DNA of 64,000 nucleotides from Burkholderia sp. Ax-1724 (GCF_011752995.1 NZ_VWWL01000009.1:62001-126000); one strand, 5' to 3'; shown: positions 44,142 through 55,234, counted from the first letter of the stretch. Made by a program: numbers and translations. Notes: generated by a model from the sequence alone, not told the origin.

Positions 44142-44786
44142 ATGCGCAATCAGAACGTGTCGCCTGTCAAAGACCTGCTGCTCAAGCGCTACGCGCCGAT
44201 CGCCGACGGCATCGCCGCGCTGCTCTATCCGTGCGCCGAAGTGGTGATTCACGATCTGCGCGATCAGACCGTCGCGTATCTGGCGAACAATCTGTCGCGA
44301 CTCGAGGTGGGCGCGCCGTCGGTGCTCGACGACGCGCACTTCGCGGCGCGCGGTCAAACCATCGGCCCGTACGAGAAGTTGAACTGGGACGGCCGTCGCA
44401 TGCGCTGCGTGAGCAACATCCTGTTCGACGACGACGGCAGGCCCGCCGGCATGCTGTGCGTGAACTTCAATATTGCGGTGTTCGAGGACGTGCGCTCGAC
44501 GCTCGATCTGTTCATCAAGGGCGGCTCGATGACCGACGCGCCCGCCGAGGATCTGTTCCGCGACGACTGGCAGGACCGCATCAACACCTATCTGCATACC
44601 TGGCTGCGCGAACGGCAGATCGGCATCAATGCGCTCACGCGCGAGCACAAGCGCGAAATCGTCGAGGCGCTGCATGCGCAGGGCGCGTTTCGCGGACGCA
44701 GCTCGGCGAACTACGTGGCCGCGGTGCTGACGATGGGCCGCGCGACCGTCTACAAGATTCTGAAGCAGCTGAAAGAGGGCGGCTGA
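44142..44786 (+). CDS. YheO/DauR-type transcriptional regulator (PAS plus helix-turn-helix)
   Basis: A 214-residue regulator. Residues about 8-120 form the YheO-like PAS domain (YAPIADGIAALLYPCAEVVIHDL, GMLCVNFNI), and the C-terminal helix-turn-helix contains EIVEALHAQGAF, RGRSSANYVA and GRATVYKILKQL. DauR of Pseudomonas, which controls D-arginine use, is of this type. No arginine genes are next to it, so its target is unknown. Confidence 0.85.
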   Translation: MRNQNVSPVKDLLLKRYAPIADGIAALLYPCAEVVIHDLRDQTVAYLANNLSRLEVGAPSVLDDAHFAARGQTIGPYEKLNWDGRRMRCVSNILFDDDGRPAGMLCVNFNIAVFEDVRSTLDLFIKGGSMTDAPAEDLFRDDWQDRINTYLHTWLRERQIGINALTREHKREIVEALHAQGAFRGRSSANYVAAVLTMGRATVYKILKQLKEGG

Positions 44787-44840
44787 CGCGCGCTTGAACG
44801 CACGCGGACCGCACTTGCAAATGTTTCGATCGAACCCAAT

Positions 44841-45050
44841 ATGAGGACTGATACCGTGCGCTACCGGCACTACAAGGGCGGCATTTACGAACTGATTTGC
44901 GAGGCGACGCTCGAATCCGATCCGACGGTCACGATGATCGTCTACCGGGCGGCCAATGGTACGATCTGGACCCGGCCCGCGACAGTGTTTTTCGAGCTTG
45001 TCGAGCTTGAGGGCGCGAAGGTGCCGCGCTTTGCGCCGATCGACGATTGA
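44841..45050 (+). CDS. DUF1653 family protein
   Basis: A 69-residue protein with the DUF1653 pattern YRHYKGGIYELICEATLESD, MIVYRA and WTRPATVFFE. Function unknown; the fold is a small beta protein. It lies shortly after the YheO-type gene. Confidence 0.85.
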   Translation: MRTDTVRYRHYKGGIYELICEATLESDPTVTMIVYRAANGTIWTRPATVFFELVELEGAKVPRFAPIDD

Positions 45051-45147
45051 TACCGCACATGAGCCGTAAACGAGCGGCAGATGCGTGGTAAATGCGTGGT
45101 AAATGCGCCTCAACGCGGTCTGCCGGAACGATAGAAACGGATAGAAA

Positions 45148-45183
45148 CACAGGAAAACCCACAGGAAAACCCACAGGAAAACC
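45148..45183. repeat. 12-bp tandem repeat CACAGGAAAACC (3 copies)
   Basis: Three exact copies directly precede the ATG of the YqaE-type gene. Each holds an AGGA core, and the last one serves as the ribosome site of that gene. Confidence 0.85.
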
Positions 45184-45185
45184 GA

Positions 45186-45380
45186 ATGCGTCTATTGCTT
45201 GCCATCCTTCTGCCGTGGTTGCAGTTCTTCACGATTGGCCGTCCGTTCGCGGGCATCATCTGCCTGATCCTGCAGGTCACGCTGATCGGCTGGGTGCCGG
45301 CCGCGATCTGGTCGGTCTATGCGCTGAGCCAGTACAACACGGACAAGAAGATTTCCCGCGCGCTCGGCAACGGGCGCTGA
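45186..45380 (+). CDS. YqaE/PMP3 family small membrane protein
   Basis: A 64-residue protein with two hydrophobic segments (residues 2-28 and 30-47) and the FAGIICLILQVTLIGWVPAA-type core of YqaE/PMP3 proteins. These are stress-related membrane proteolipids. The Shine-Dalgarno sequence is the last unit of a triplicated 12-bp repeat. Confidence 0.82.
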   Translation: MRLLLAILLPWLQFFTIGRPFAGIICLILQVTLIGWVPAAIWSVYALSQYNTDKKISRALGNGR

Positions 45381-45466
45381 GTCACCGGCCCTGAATCACA
45401 GGTATTGAATCGCGGGCCTTGAATTACGAGCCTTGAACCGCGGGCGCTGAGTCGCTGCCTCGCTCC

Positions 45467-45775
45467 TCAGCGCGCCGGTAATTCGATCGCGTCCGGCACT
45501 TCGATCACGAGATCGGTTTCGGCGATCGCCACGCACGGCAGGATATAACCCTCGGTCTTTTCCTCGCGGCTGAGGCCCGGCCATTCGATCGTGTAACGCA
45601 CGCGGCCGGCCGTCATCCTGCACAGACAGGTACGGCATGTGCCATTGCGGCACGAACGCGGCAAACGCAGATTCGCGAAAGCGGCGGCTTCGAGAAGCGT
45701 CAGCGAATCGGGGGCTTCGAAGCTCTGGCCGAGCGGTTCGACGCGAATCAGAGGCGGGCGGATGGAGTCGGGCAT
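45467..45775 (-). CDS. [2Fe-2S] ferredoxin, plant type
   Basis: A 102-residue electron carrier with the CX4CX2C cluster motif (Cys42, Cys47, Cys50) and the fourth ligand at Cys81 (YILPCVA). I start it at the ATG at 45775 as the extra N-terminal residues of the longer frame look unrelated. It is not next to a reductase or oxygenase in this window. Confidence 0.9.
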   Translation of the reverse strand: MPDSIRPPLIRVEPLGQSFEAPDSLTLLEAAAFANLRLPRSCRNGTCRTCLCRMTAGRVRYTIEWPGLSREEKTEGYILPCVAIAETDLVIEVPDAIELPAR

Positions 45776-46229
45776 CGTGCGAATGAGGGGCGGCGCGCGG
45801 CAGCGAGCGGTCGAGCGCGACACTTTACACGCAATCGCGCGGCCGGTTTCGCAGTTGTTTCCGCAGTTTTGCCCTCACCGCCGTTTTCGCGCCTTTCTTT
45901 GCCGTTGCGCCATACCGCGCCGCAACATGCACCGGCGTGTGCGGCGAAATGCGCATCAGGAGCCCATTGAAGGCACCTCGAATCGCGCACCGAATCGCAC
46001 ACCACCAGCACGCATCTCAAGGAAAACCCAGGTAAGGCTTGCGCCTTGCGCGAACTCGTCTAAAGTGAATCAATTCACCTCGGCGCGCCGCGAACTCGCT
46101 GCCGCAACGAGGTGACGGCCCGCGTCGGCTGCATGGGACAAGGAGGAACGAGCGGCGGACACGACAGGATGCAACCCGTGCGCGCATTACCGCATCACCT
46201 CATGCGCGGCAATTTTCCAGGTGATTCCC
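45776..46229. other. Intergenic region
   Basis: About 450 bp between the divergently placed ferredoxin and DUF1488 genes. Contains lower-GC material but no gene I can support. Confidence 0.3.
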
Positions 46230-46520
46230 ATGCAGATCCAATTCCCGAACGAAGCGCCTGAATATTCAGGTCGCGAACTGACCCTGGCGTTTCCCGCGAT
46301 GATCGACGGGCAGAGGGTGGAGTGCATGATCACTGCGGAAGCCCTCGAAGATCACTTCGGCGCGTTATCGCCGCGGCTCGAAGACATGGTCGTCGCATTC
46401 GACGCGCACCGGCCCCGCATCGAGGCCGCCACGCGCCGCCTGCTGTCGGAGACGCGGGCGCAATGTCTCGTGCTTAGAAGCGGCTATGTGCGCTTCTACG
46501 AGGCCAACTGGCGCAATTGA
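46230..46520 (+). CDS. DUF1488 family protein
   Basis: A 96-residue protein with the DUF1488 pattern: LTFAFPA-like opening, RVECMITAEALEDHFGA and AFDAHRPRIEAATRRLL. Function unknown. The ATG at 46230 is preferred over a GTG three codons upstream. Confidence 0.8.
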   Translation: MQIQFPNEAPEYSGRELTLAFPAMIDGQRVECMITAEALEDHFGALSPRLEDMVVAFDAHRPRIEAATRRLLSETRAQCLVLRSGYVRFYEANWRN

Positions 46521-46637
46521 GCGACGCCGTTTGGGCGCCGCCTGGGCGCTTATGTGAGCGCTGCTGAACGCTGCCCGAGCATTGTCCACGCCGCGCCGTG
46601 CAAGATCGCGGCGAGCGTGTTTCTGTGCGCCTCGCGC

Positions 46638-47171
46638 TCAGATCATCCGCCGCAGCGCGCGATCCTTGAAGATCACGTGATGCACGATCGCCGCCAGCGC
46701 GTGCACGCCGATCACCCCGTAGAACACGTTGCCGAGCAATTCGTGCGCGTCCTTGAGCAGCGGGCGGGCGATCGAATCCGCGCCGATCAGCGTGAAGCCG
46801 ATGCCGGTTCCCGCAAGCGTGACCGGGTGGCCGCCGGCGTTGAGCATCAGCATGCCCAGCAGCGGCTGCACGAAGATGAAGAGGTAGAGCGCGAGGTGCA
46901 CGGCGCGTGCCGCGAACGCGAGCAGCCGGGTGTTTTCGAGTTCCTCGGGCGCGCCGGCCCAGAGCTTCCAGAGCAGCCGCAAGACCGATAGCGAGAGCAC
47001 GAGCGTGCCCGCCCACAAATGAATGCCGGTCCAGAACGCGCGGCTGTCGGAGCCGCGCGGGCCGCGTATCTCGATGGCCAGATAGGCGAGCGCGACGAGC
47101 AGGAAAATGATCCAGTGGAAAAAGACGGCGGGCCTCGTGTAGCGGTCCGTCGCGCGGTTATAGGAAGACAT
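46638..47171 (-). CDS. Cytochrome b561 family protein
   Basis: A 177-residue inner-membrane protein with four hydrophobic spans. Heme-ligand histidines sit in the expected places: FFHWIIFLLVALAYL, WTGIHLWAGTLVLSL, HLALYLFIFVQPLLGM and HALAAIVHHVIFKD. It probably passes electrons from quinol to oxidants such as superoxide. Confidence 0.9.
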   Translation of the reverse strand: MSSYNRATDRYTRPAVFFHWIIFLLVALAYLAIEIRGPRGSDSRAFWTGIHLWAGTLVLSLSVLRLLWKLWAGAPEELENTRLLAFAARAVHLALYLFIFVQPLLGMLMLNAGGHPVTLAGTGIGFTLIGADSIARPLLKDAHELLGNVFYGVIGVHALAAIVHHVIFKDRALRRMI

Positions 47172-47513
47172 GCGGGGCTCCTCGGGAGAAGTCGGTCGTT
47201 TTCGGAATCAACGGATGATAAACGGTGCCAGGGGGTGGCTGCAGTTTCGGAGAACGATCGTCGATCTTTGCTTAAGCGCCCCTTAGCCGGGACGCGAGCG
47301 GCGCCGGGGCACGGGCTGGCGGTTGCCCGGCAGTTGCCTGACCGTGGCTGACGTGCCGCGAGGCTGCCGGGTGGCGCGCCCCGTTTGGGGCCGCTCGTCT
47401 GGTCCGCCCGTCCGGTTTCACTGCCGGGGTTCACCGCCTGGGGCTGCTGCCCGCTGCCCGCCCCGTTCGCACGCGCGGCCGCGCCCCGGAAGCGCCGCCA
47501 CGCGCCGACGTCC

Positions 47514-48815
47514 TCACTCGCTGCCGAGATAGAAATAACGGAACAGGAAAATCGCCGCGATGATCCACACGACGAGCTTCACCTGGCGCGCCTGGCCCGT
47601 CAGCAGCTTGAGGCCCGCGTACGAGATGAAGCCGAACGCGACACCGTTGGCGATCGAGTAGGTGAACGGCATCAGCAGCGCGGTCAGCGCGGCCGGCACG
47701 ACTTCGGTCGCGTCGTCCCACGGCAGATCGAGCATTTCGCGCAGCATCAGGCACGACACGTAGAGCAGCGCGGGCGCGGTCGCGTAGGCGGGCACCACGC
47801 CCGCGAGCGGCGCGAAGAAGAGCGCCGCGAGAAACAGCACGGCGACCGTGATGGCGGTCACGCCGGTGCGCCCGCCCGCCTGCACGCCCGACGCGCTTTC
47901 GATATACGCGGTCGTCGACGAGGTGCCGAGCAGCGAGCCGGCGAGGATCGCGGTGCTGTCGGCGAGCAGCGCGCGGTTCAGCCGGTGCATCTTGCCCTCG
48001 ACGAGCAGCCCCGCGCGATTCGCGACGCCCATCAGCGTGCCGGTCGCATCGAACAGTTCGACGAGGAAGAACACGAGTACGACGTTCAGCACGCCCGACG
48101 ACAGCGCGGCGCGGATGTCGAGCTGGAACAGCGTCGGCGTGATCGACGGCGGCGCGGACACGACGCCGTGAAACTCGTTGCCGCCGAAGAAAAAGCTCAG
48201 GATCGTCACGCCGACGATGCCGATCAGGATCGCGCCGCGCACGCGCAGATAGTCGAGCGTGACGATGCCGAAGAAGCCGATCGCAGCGAGCACGACGTGC
48301 GGGTCGTGCAGATTGCCGAGCGTGACGAGCGTGGCCGGATTGCCGACCACCACGCCGGCCGACTTCAGCGAAATGATCGCCAGAAAGAGGCCGATGCCGC
48401 CGGTGATCGCGATGCGGATCGAGTGCGGAATGCCCTTGACGATCACCTCGCGCACGCGGAACAGCGTGACGATCAGGAACAGGCAGCCCGAGATGAACAC
48501 TGCGCCGAGCGCGGCCTGCCACGTATAGCCCATGCCCTTCACGACCGTGTAGGCAAAGTACGCGTTCAGGCCCATGCCGGGCGCGAGCGCGATCGGGTAG
48601 TTCGCGTAGAAGCCCATGATGATCGAGGCGAGCGCGGCCACGAGGCAGGTTGCGACGAACACCGCGTCTTTCGGCATGCCGGCGTCGCCGAGAATCGCCG
48701 GGTTGACGAAGATGATGTAGGCCATCGTCAGGAAGGTGGTCACGCCGGCGAGCACTTCGGTGCGCAGGTTGGTGTCGACGGCGTCGAAGCCGAAGTAGCG
48801 TTTGATCGAGTCCAT
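47514..48815 (-). CDS. NCS2-family purine permease (AzgA/PbuG/YicO type)
   Basis: A 433-residue carrier for adenine, guanine or hypoxanthine. Motifs are the N-terminal RTEVLAGVTTFLTMAYIIFV, APGMGLNAYFAYTV, the ELFDATGTLMGVANRAGL segment and GTSSTTAYIESASGVQAGGR. I start it at 48815; an upstream extension rich in Lys and Gln is not conserved. It stands alone. Confidence 0.92.
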   Translation of the reverse strand: MDSIKRYFGFDAVDTNLRTEVLAGVTTFLTMAYIIFVNPAILGDAGMPKDAVFVATCLVAALASIIMGFYANYPIALAPGMGLNAYFAYTVVKGMGYTWQAALGAVFISGCLFLIVTLFRVREVIVKGIPHSIRIAITGGIGLFLAIISLKSAGVVVGNPATLVTLGNLHDPHVVLAAIGFFGIVTLDYLRVRGAILIGIVGVTILSFFFGGNEFHGVVSAPPSITPTLFQLDIRAALSSGVLNVVLVFFLVELFDATGTLMGVANRAGLLVEGKMHRLNRALLADSTAILAGSLLGTSSTTAYIESASGVQAGGRTGVTAITVAVLFLAALFFAPLAGVVPAYATAPALLYVSCLMLREMLDLPWDDATEVVPAALTALLMPFTYSIANGVAFGFISYAGLKLLTGQARQVKLVVWIIAAIFLFRYFYLGSE

Positions 48816-49158
48816 GTGGCGGGTCTTTTCTCTCTCGTCGTTCTGAAGGTGTTGTTTGCGGCGTGAGTCGGGTGTTTCTGTGGCGTTGCTGCGGCGTTTC
48901 TGTTTCTGTGATTGATGCGGGTGCTTCGATTTTCTTCGATTCACCGCGGCGGGGGCGGCAGCGCGGCCCGTGCGCGGCAGCGGCTCCCGGCGGTGCGGCG
49001 GGCACCGCGCCAGCGTTATCGCGGAATTGTAATCACGAATGGCGGCGCTCCGGCGTTCGCGGCGGCTTGCGCGGCGCGCCGGGGCCCGTCAGCCGGTGGA
49101 TTGGCCGTCCGAGTGTGGCGTCGGCGCATCACTGCGCGTTATTGCGCACCATCGCGCC
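48816..49158. other. Intergenic region upstream of the purine permease
   Basis: A 343-bp gap that must contain the permease promoter. Several CAGAAAC-type repeats occur around 48878-48910. I see no purine riboswitch core. No gene. Confidence 0.35.
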
Positions 49159-49623
49159 TCATGGTGCATCGCCGCGCGGCACGTTGCGCGCGAGCCAGCG
49201 ATCGAGTTCGCCCGCGAACGTTTTGCCGTCGCGCGGGCTGAAGGCGGACGGGCCGCCCGTATCGACGCCGCTGCCGCGCAACTGGTCGAGCATCGCGCGC
49301 ATCCGCAGCCGTTCCTCGATGGTGCCGGGCGTGAACCAGTTGCCGCGCGGATCGAGCGCGTGCGCGTTCTTTTCCAGCACGGCGGCGGCGAGCGGGATGT
49401 CGGCGGTGATGACGAGATCGCCTGCGGCGACGCGCTCGACGATCAACTGATCGGCGGCGTCGAAACCGGCCGGCACCTGGATCGCGCGAATCAGCGGCGA
49501 GGGCGGCACGCGCAGAAACGTATTGGCGACGAGCGTCAGCGACACGCCGGTACGGCGCGCCGCGCGAAAGAGCATGTCCTTGACGACGGCCGGGCAGGCG
49601 TCGGCATCGACCCAGATTGGCAT
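49159..49623 (-). CDS. YaiI/YqxD family (DUF188) PIN-like protein
   Basis: A 154-residue protein beginning [11 protein letters not shown], the family's acidic motif. Other matches are [24 protein letters not shown] and [16 protein letters not shown]. The fold is PIN-like and nuclease activity is possible but unproven. Start at 49623. Confidence 0.9.
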   Translation of the reverse strand: MPIWVDADACPAVVKDMLFRAARRTGVSLTLVANTFLRVPPSPLIRAIQVPAGFDAADQLIVERVAAGDLVITADIPLAAAVLEKNAHALDPRGNWFTPGTIEERLRMRAMLDQLRGSGVDTGGPSAFSPRDGKTFAGELDRWLARNVPRGDAP

Positions 49624-49749
49624 GGTGCGGGCTCCGGCTGCTGTGCCGCGGCTGCGCGGCGGCGAGGGTATCGAAGGGCCGTGATGATACCTCGCCGCGG
49701 CCCGCAAGCGCGAACTGACGGCCGCCACGGCTCAGCGCATCGTCGCCGC

Positions 49750-50010
49750 TCAGTGCACCGTCGCCGCCTCGGAGTGCTGCTGCGCGCGCCGCTCGGCGAC
49801 GATGCGGCCCGCGCGCTGGGCGCTGACCGGATAGCCGAGCCAGTCGAGCGGTTCGTAGCCGGCGGCGCGCCACTCGGCGAGATCGGCGCGCACTTGGGCG
49901 CGCGTTGGCGACGCCGCCGGGTCGGCTTGCGCTACGGCTGGCGCGCACACGGTGCCGATACAGGCGGCGGCCAGCAGTACGCCGCATTCGATACGGGAAA
50001 GTTTTTTCAT
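49750..50010 (-). CDS. DUF4148 family exported protein
   Basis: An 86-residue protein with a signal peptide (cleavage near residue 28, AVAQA) and the DUF4148 pattern TRAQVRADLAEWRAAGYEP. The family is common in Burkholderia and related genera; function unknown. Confidence 0.85.
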   Translation of the reverse strand: MKKLSRIECGVLLAAACIGTVCAPAVAQADPAASPTRAQVRADLAEWRAAGYEPLDWLGYPVSAQRAGRIVAERRAQQHSEAATVH

Positions 50011-50039
50011 GACAGGCTCTCGCTCAGAACATCCGACCC

Positions 50040-50813
50040 TCACGGCGCGGACGGCTTGCCGAAGCGCTCCAGCACCGCGCTGACGAGGTCGATCGGCAGC
50101 GGAAACACGATCGTCGAGTTCTTGTCGGCGGCGATCGTCGTCAGCGTTTGCAGGTAGCGCAGTTGCATCGCCTGCGGCTGCCGGGCGAGCGTCTGCGCGG
50201 CTTCGAGCAGTTGCCGCGACGCCTGCAGCTCGCCTTCCGCGTGAATCACCTTGGCGCGCCGCTCGCGCTCGGCTTCCGCCTGGCGCGCAATCGCGCGGAT
50301 CATCGTTTCGTTGATGTCCACGTGCTTGATCTCGACGATCGACACCTTGATGCCCCACGCGTCGGTCTGCGCGTCGAGCACCTTCTGGATGTCGGCGTTC
50401 AACTGCTCGCGTTCCGACAGCAGCTGGTCGAGGTCGTGCTTGCCGAGCACCGCGCGCAGCGTGGTCTGCGCAAGCTGGCTGGTCGCCTCGAAGTAGCGCG
50501 CGACCTGGATCACCGCCTTCTCGGGATCGACCACGCGGAAATACACGACCGCGTTGACCTTGACCGAGACGTTGTCGCGCGTGATGACGTCCTGCGGCGG
50601 CACGTCGAACACGACCGTGCGCAGATCCATGCGCACCACCTGCTGCACGACCGGGACGATCAGCACGAGCCCCGGGCCCTTGACCTTCCAGAAGCGCCCG
50701 AGCATGAACACGACGCCGCGCTCGTATTCGCGAAAAATCCGCACCGACGACGCAATCAGCGCCGCGGCAAGCAGGATCAGGATGCTACTGAAGCCGAATG
50801 TAAAACCGATCAT
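50040..50813 (-). CDS. Slipin (SPFH/band 7 family) membrane protein
   Basis: A 257-residue stomatin-like protein: an N-terminal membrane anchor (residues 5-22), then the SPFH domain with [38 protein letters not shown] and [20 protein letters not shown]. Its start overlaps the NfeD stop (ATGA). Slipin-NfeD pairs act together in membrane microdomains, with NfeD possibly cleaving the slipin C-terminus. Confidence 0.92.
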   Translation of the reverse strand: MIGFTFGFSSILILLAAALIASSVRIFREYERGVVFMLGRFWKVKGPGLVLIVPVVQQVVRMDLRTVVFDVPPQDVITRDNVSVKVNAVVYFRVVDPEKAVIQVARYFEATSQLAQTTLRAVLGKHDLDQLLSEREQLNADIQKVLDAQTDAWGIKVSIVEIKHVDINETMIRAIARQAEAERERRAKVIHAEGELQASRQLLEAAQTLARQPQAMQLRYLQTLTTIAADKNSTIVFPLPIDLVSAVLERFGKPSAP

Positions 50814-52615
50814 GAGCGTTCTCCTTTTATCTGGGCGCCGGCCGGCGTGACCGGCACGACCGGCTCGACGCTCAGCGTGAGGCCGTGGCGCGCGGTCACG
50901 CGCACGCGGTCTCCGGGCGCGGCCGGCGCCGTGCTCGCCACGCGCCAGCGCTCGCCTTGCACGCGCGCCCAGCCGGCCAGCGTGCCGCCCGCTGGGTGCT
51001 CGGGCAGCAAGCCGCCGTCCAGCACCACGCCGATACAGCCGATCAGCGCCTCGGCGCCCGTCACGACCGGGCGCCGCCGCGCGCGCAGCGCGAGCCGCGA
51101 CACGCCGAGCACGAACGCGGCGCTGAATACGACCACCGCCGCGATCAGCGGCAGGGGGATGCCGTAGCCGGGCACGTCGGTATCGATCAGCATCATCGCG
51201 CCGATCACGAACGCGACCACGCCGCCGAAGCCGAGCGAGCCGAAGGTCGGCAAAAACGCCTCGCCGATCAGGAACGCGATGCCGAGAAACACGAGCCCGA
51301 GGCCGACGTAGCTGACGGGCAGCATCTGCATCGCGAACAGGCCGAGCAGCAGGCTGATCGCGCCGACCACGCCGGGCAGCACGAAGCCCGGATTGGCGAA
51401 TTCGAAGAACAGGCCGTACATGCCGAGCATGAGCAGGATCAGCGCGACGCTCGGGTCGGTGATGACGGCGAGAAAGCGGTTGCGCCAGTCGGGTTCGAGC
51501 ACGACGAGCGGCGCGTGGGCGGTGTGCAGCGTGATGCTGCCGCCCGTTGTCGCGACGGTGTGGCCGTTCAACTGGCGCAGCAGGTCGGGCACGTCGCGCG
51601 CGACGACGTCGACGACGTGCTGCGCGAGCGCTTCCTCGTCGGACAGGCTCACGGCTTCGCGGACCGCGCGCTCGGCCCAGTCGGCGTTGCGCCCGCGCAT
51701 CTGCGCGAGGCCGCGGATGTAGGCGGCCGCGTCGTGGACCTGCTTGCGCAGTTCGGTCGATTGGGTGTCGAGGGGGAGTGCGCTCGCGGCGGGCGATGGT
51801 GGTGTCGCGGCAGGCTCGGCTGCGGCTGCGGCGGTGGAGGGCGCCGATGCGCCTGAGGTGCCTGATGAACCCGATGCCAGGGGGCCGGACGCTGACGGAC
51901 CGGACGCACTGCCTGACAAGGCGCGCATGTCCGGCAATTCCGGCGTGCCTGGTAAAGCTGGCGCACTCGGCGCACCGCCGCCCGCGGGCGGCTCGGCCCC
52001 GCCGATCCCTATCTGGATCGGTGTCGCGGCGCCGAGGTTGGTGCCTGGCGCCATCGCCGCGATATGGCTTGCGTAGACGATATAGGTGCCGGCGCTCGCG
52101 GCCCGCGCGCCGCTCGGCGCGATGAAGGTCGCGACCGGCACCGGCGAGCCGAGGATCGCCTTGATGATCTGCCGCATCGACGTATCGAGCCCGCCCGGCG
52201 TATCGAGTTGCAGCACCGCGAGTTGCGCGCGCTGATTCGCGGCGCGTTGCAGGCCGCGCACGATGAAATCGGCGCTGGCCGGCCCGATCGCGCCGTTCAC
52301 CGGAATCACGACGACGCTGTTCGCGGTGGCCGCCGCGCCAGGGGCAGCATGGGCCGTTTGCACCAGCGCGAAGCCTTCGCGCGCCGAAAATCCGGCCGCG
52401 AGCCCGGACGTCAATCCGGCCGCGAACCTGGCGGTGGGGCCGGCGGTGAATCCGGATGCCAGCCCAATCGCCAAGGCCAACGCCAACGCGAACCCCACCG
52501 GCAACAGCACCCCGCGCGCGCCGATGGTGCGCATCAACCGGCGCGCCGCACCGCCGCGGATAAGCGGCCTGCGCGAACCGGACTGCCGGAGCGGAAAACG
52601 CGTGGACGTGTTCAT
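50810..52615 (-). CDS. nfeD: NfeD-type membrane-bound serine protease
   Basis: A 601-residue long-form NfeD. After a signal or anchor (about residues 35-60), a ClpP-like domain is seen ([41 protein letters not shown], then the catalytic Ser in [13 protein letters not shown]). A low-complexity Ala/Ser/Pro linker interrupts it at about residues 235-285. The conserved Lys is probably in [14 protein letters not shown]. Several membrane spans and a C-terminal OB-like domain follow. Starts at 52615 and 52534 are both possible. It is coupled to the slipin gene. Confidence 0.88.
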   Translation of the reverse strand: MNTSTRFPLRQSGSRRPLIRGGAARRLMRTIGARGVLLPVGFALALALAIGLASGFTAGPTARFAAGLTSGLAAGFSAREGFALVQTAHAAPGAAATANSVVVIPVNGAIGPASADFIVRGLQRAANQRAQLAVLQLDTPGGLDTSMRQIIKAILGSPVPVATFIAPSGARAASAGTYIVYASHIAAMAPGTNLGAATPIQIGIGGAEPPAGGGAPSAPALPGTPELPDMRALSGSASGPSASGPLASGSSGTSGASAPSTAAAAAEPAATPPSPAASALPLDTQSTELRKQVHDAAAYIRGLAQMRGRNADWAERAVREAVSLSDEEALAQHVVDVVARDVPDLLRQLNGHTVATTGGSITLHTAHAPLVVLEPDWRNRFLAVITDPSVALILLMLGMYGLFFEFANPGFVLPGVVGAISLLLGLFAMQMLPVSYVGLGLVFLGIAFLIGEAFLPTFGSLGFGGVVAFVIGAMMLIDTDVPGYGIPLPLIAAVVVFSAAFVLGVSRLALRARRRPVVTGAEALIGCIGVVLDGGLLPEHPAGGTLAGWARVQGERWRVASTAPAAPGDRVRVTARHGLTLSVEPVVPVTPAGAQIKGERS

Positions 52616-52700
52616 CGCCGACGGCCACCGCGCCCGCCGCTTAAGTCCGGCGAGCGCGGGCCGATACCTCGATCAAGGCTGGCCTGTTGCCTCTTAAAGC

Positions 52701-53825
52701 TTAGTCCGATTCCGCGCGATGCGTGAGGCGCGTGAGGCCGGCACCGCTTGCCGGGCGATAGTCGGCCGGCCGCATGCCGGTCCATTTGCGGAACGCGCGA
52801 TGAAACGCGCTCGGTTCCGCGAAGCCGACCGCGTTGGCGATGTCGGCGATCGTGCGGTGGGTGCGCTGCAATTCCGCGATCGCGATGTCGCGCCGCAGCG
52901 CGTCCTTGATCGATTGATACGTATAGCCTTCCTGCTTCAGATGCCGCCGCAGCGTCGCCTCGGCGACGTGCAGACGCGCGGCCATCTGGTCGGCGGCTGG
53001 CCAGTTCGCCGTCGGCAGCGCGCGCAGCGTCTTGCGCACGCGCGCGGCGAGCGAGCCGGCATTGCGGTATTTGACGATGAAGTTGCCCGGCGCATCGCGC
53101 AGAAACGCACGGGCCGAGCGCGCGGTCTGGATCACGGGCAGGTCAAGAAACGCCGGTTCGAGATCGACGTACGACTCGGGTTCGTCGAAATGCATCGACT
53201 CGCAGAACATCAGCCTGTATTCGTGAGCGGCGGGCGGCGCGGCGCAGCGAAAGCGCGCTTCGAGCAGCGGAATGCGCCGTCCGACGAGCCAGCACACGAG
53301 GCCGTACACGAGGATGAAATACGTGGCGTACGCGAACATCGCCGGTGCGGGCGCGCCGGGTCGTTCGACGAATTTCAGCCTCACGCGCTGACGCGTGTCC
53401 CGCAGTGAGCCCGTTCCGGGCGCTGCTTCAACCTTCGTTTCAACCTTCGTTGCGGCACCCGTTTCGGCATTCGTTTCGATGACCGCGCCGAGGTCGTCGA
53501 GCACGAGCCGCATGAAGCCGACCGCGCGCGCGAGCGCCTGCGCGCCGTTGCGTGCGCCGAGCGCCATCTGCGTCATCGCGACGAAGCTGCCGCTTTTCAT
53601 CGGATGCGAGTCCTGGCCGAAGAATTCGTCGTCGAGGGCGCGCGCGATGCCGGTCCAGAGCGCACCGTATTGCGCCGACGACACGCGGCTTTTCGGCGAC
53701 GCGAGCATCGGCGCGGCGATGCCGGCCGCCTCGGCAAGAGGCAGCGCATCGAAGCCGCGCGCCCTCGCGAGCGCAAGCGTTTCCTCGACGAGACTGACGG
53801 AGATCGTGCCTTTGTCGCTTTTCAT
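52701..53825 (-). CDS. AraC-family transcriptional regulator
   Basis: A 374-residue regulator with an N-terminal arabinose-binding-like domain of the OruR/ArgR type ([37 protein letters not shown]) and the C-terminal double helix-turn-helix ([54 protein letters not shown]). Divergent from the acyl-CoA dehydrogenase operon, it is placed like MmsR, the AraC-type activator of mmsAB in Pseudomonas. Confidence 0.9.
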   Translation of the reverse strand: MKSDKGTISVSLVEETLALARARGFDALPLAEAAGIAAPMLASPKSRVSSAQYGALWTGIARALDDEFFGQDSHPMKSGSFVAMTQMALGARNGAQALARAVGFMRLVLDDLGAVIETNAETGAATKVETKVEAAPGTGSLRDTRQRVRLKFVERPGAPAPAMFAYATYFILVYGLVCWLVGRRIPLLEARFRCAAPPAAHEYRLMFCESMHFDEPESYVDLEPAFLDLPVIQTARSARAFLRDAPGNFIVKYRNAGSLAARVRKTLRALPTANWPAADQMAARLHVAEATLRRHLKQEGYTYQSIKDALRRDIAIAELQRTHRTIADIANAVGFAEPSAFHRAFRKWTGMRPADYRPASGAGLTRLTHRAESD

Positions 53826-54100
53826 GGGGGGGCGGGTCGATGCCGGCCGAGCGGGGCCGAATCTGGCAAAAGCGCTCAGTGGCGTATGGTGGCGATGCGC
53901 AAAAGCACTGTAAACACGGGGTACCGCGTATGCGCATAGTAACAGTATGGCAAAAGCGCTCAACAACAATGAGCGCAGCGAGCATCGAGAGACGCGCCCG
54001 GCTTGCCTACACTACAGCGGCAAGCCATGAGCGACGGCGGGGGGCGCGAGCGGGCACCGCGAGCACTTCGAGCCTCGTTCGCACACCCCGGGACGCAGGC

Positions 54101-55234
54101 ATGGACAGTTTCTACACCGACGAACAACGGATGATTCGCGACGCCGCGCGCGACTTCGCCACCGGTTGCCTCGCGCCGCACGCGGCGCAATGGGATCGCG
54201 ACGCGCAACTGCCGGCCGGCGTCGTCGCGCAGATGGGCGAACTCGGCTTGCTCGGCATGATCGTGCCGTCCGAGTGGGGCGGCTCCTACACCGACTACGT
54301 TGCCTACGCGCTCGCGCTCGAAGAGATCGCGGCCGGCTGCGCAGCCTGCGCGACGCTGATGAGCGTGCACAACTCGGTTGGCTGCGGGCCGATCCTCAAT
54401 TTCGGCAGCGCCGCGCAGAAGGAGCGCTATCTGCGCGACCTCGCGACCGGCCGTACGATCGGCGCGTTCTGCCTGACCGAGCCGCAGGCCGGCTCCGAGG
54501 CGAACAATCTGCGCACGCGCGCGGTGCCGCGCGACGGCCACTGGATTCTCAACGGCAGCAAGCAGTTCGTGACCAACGGCGCGCGCGCGAACCTCGCGAT
54601 CGTGTTCGCCGTGACCGATCCGGAGCGCGGCAAGCGCGGCCTGTCCGCGTTTATCGTGCCTACCGATACGCCGGGCTTCAAGGTCGGCAAACCGGAGCAC
54701 AAGCTCGGCATTCGCGCGTCCGACACCTGCCCGATTTCGCTCGACGACTGCGCGGTGCCCGCCGCGAATCTGCTCGGCGAGCCGGGCGAGGGCCTGCGCA
54801 TCGCGCTGTCGAATCTCGAAGGCGGGCGCATCGGCATCGCGGCGCAGGCGGTCGGCATCGCGCGGGCCGCGTTCGACGCCGCGCGCCGCTACGCGAGCGA
54901 GCGCGAGCAGTTCGGCAAGCCGCTCCGGGACCATCAGACGATCGCCAACATGCTCGCGGACATGGCGACGCGCCTGAATGCCGCGCGCCTGCTCGTGCAT
55001 CACGCGGCGCGGCTGCGCTCGGCGGGGCGGCCGTGTTTGTCGGAGGCGTCGCAGGCGAAGCTGTTCGCCTCGGAACTGGCCGAGGAAATCTGCTCGAACG
55101 CGATCCAGATTCATGGCGGCTATGGCTATCTGGAGGATTACGCGGTCGAGCGGCATTACCGCGATGCACGCATCACGCAGATTTACGAGGGGACGAGCGA
55201 AGTGCAGCGGATGGTGATCGCGAGGCATGTTTGA
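54101..55234 (+). CDS. Acyl-CoA dehydrogenase, probable isobutyryl-CoA dehydrogenase
   Basis: A 377-residue FAD flavoprotein. Motifs: [61 protein letters not shown] and [36 protein letters not shown] ending with the catalytic Glu in the expected region. With mmsA and mmsB downstream, isobutyryl-CoA (valine catabolism) is the most probable substrate. ATG at 54101. Confidence 0.9.
   Translation: MDSFYTDEQRMIRDAARDFATGCLAPHAAQWDRDAQLPAGVVAQMGELGLLGMIVPSEWGGSYTDYVAYALALEEIAAGCAACATLMSVHNSVGCGPILNFGSAAQKERYLRDLATGRTIGAFCLTEPQAGSEANNLRTRAVPRDGHWILNGSKQFVTNGARANLAIVFAVTDPERGKRGLSAFIVPTDTPGFKVGKPEHKLGIRASDTCPISLDDCAVPAANLLGEPGEGLRIALSNLEGGRIGIAAQAVGIARAAFDAARRYASEREQFGKPLRDHQTIANMLADMATRLNAARLLVHHAARLRSAGRPCLSEASQAKLFASELAEEICSNAIQIHGGYGYLEDYAVERHYRDARITQIYEGTSEVQRMVIARHV

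Noticed and set aside
47385..48866. Long open frame opposite the purine permease gene
   Set aside because: Arg/Asp/His/Gln-rich composition typical of an antisense shadow in high-GC DNA; the permease on the other strand has full family motifs.
48816..49158. Purine riboswitch upstream of the purine permease
   Set aside because: The leader lacks the conserved purine-aptamer core and is dominated by simple CAGAAAC-type repeats.
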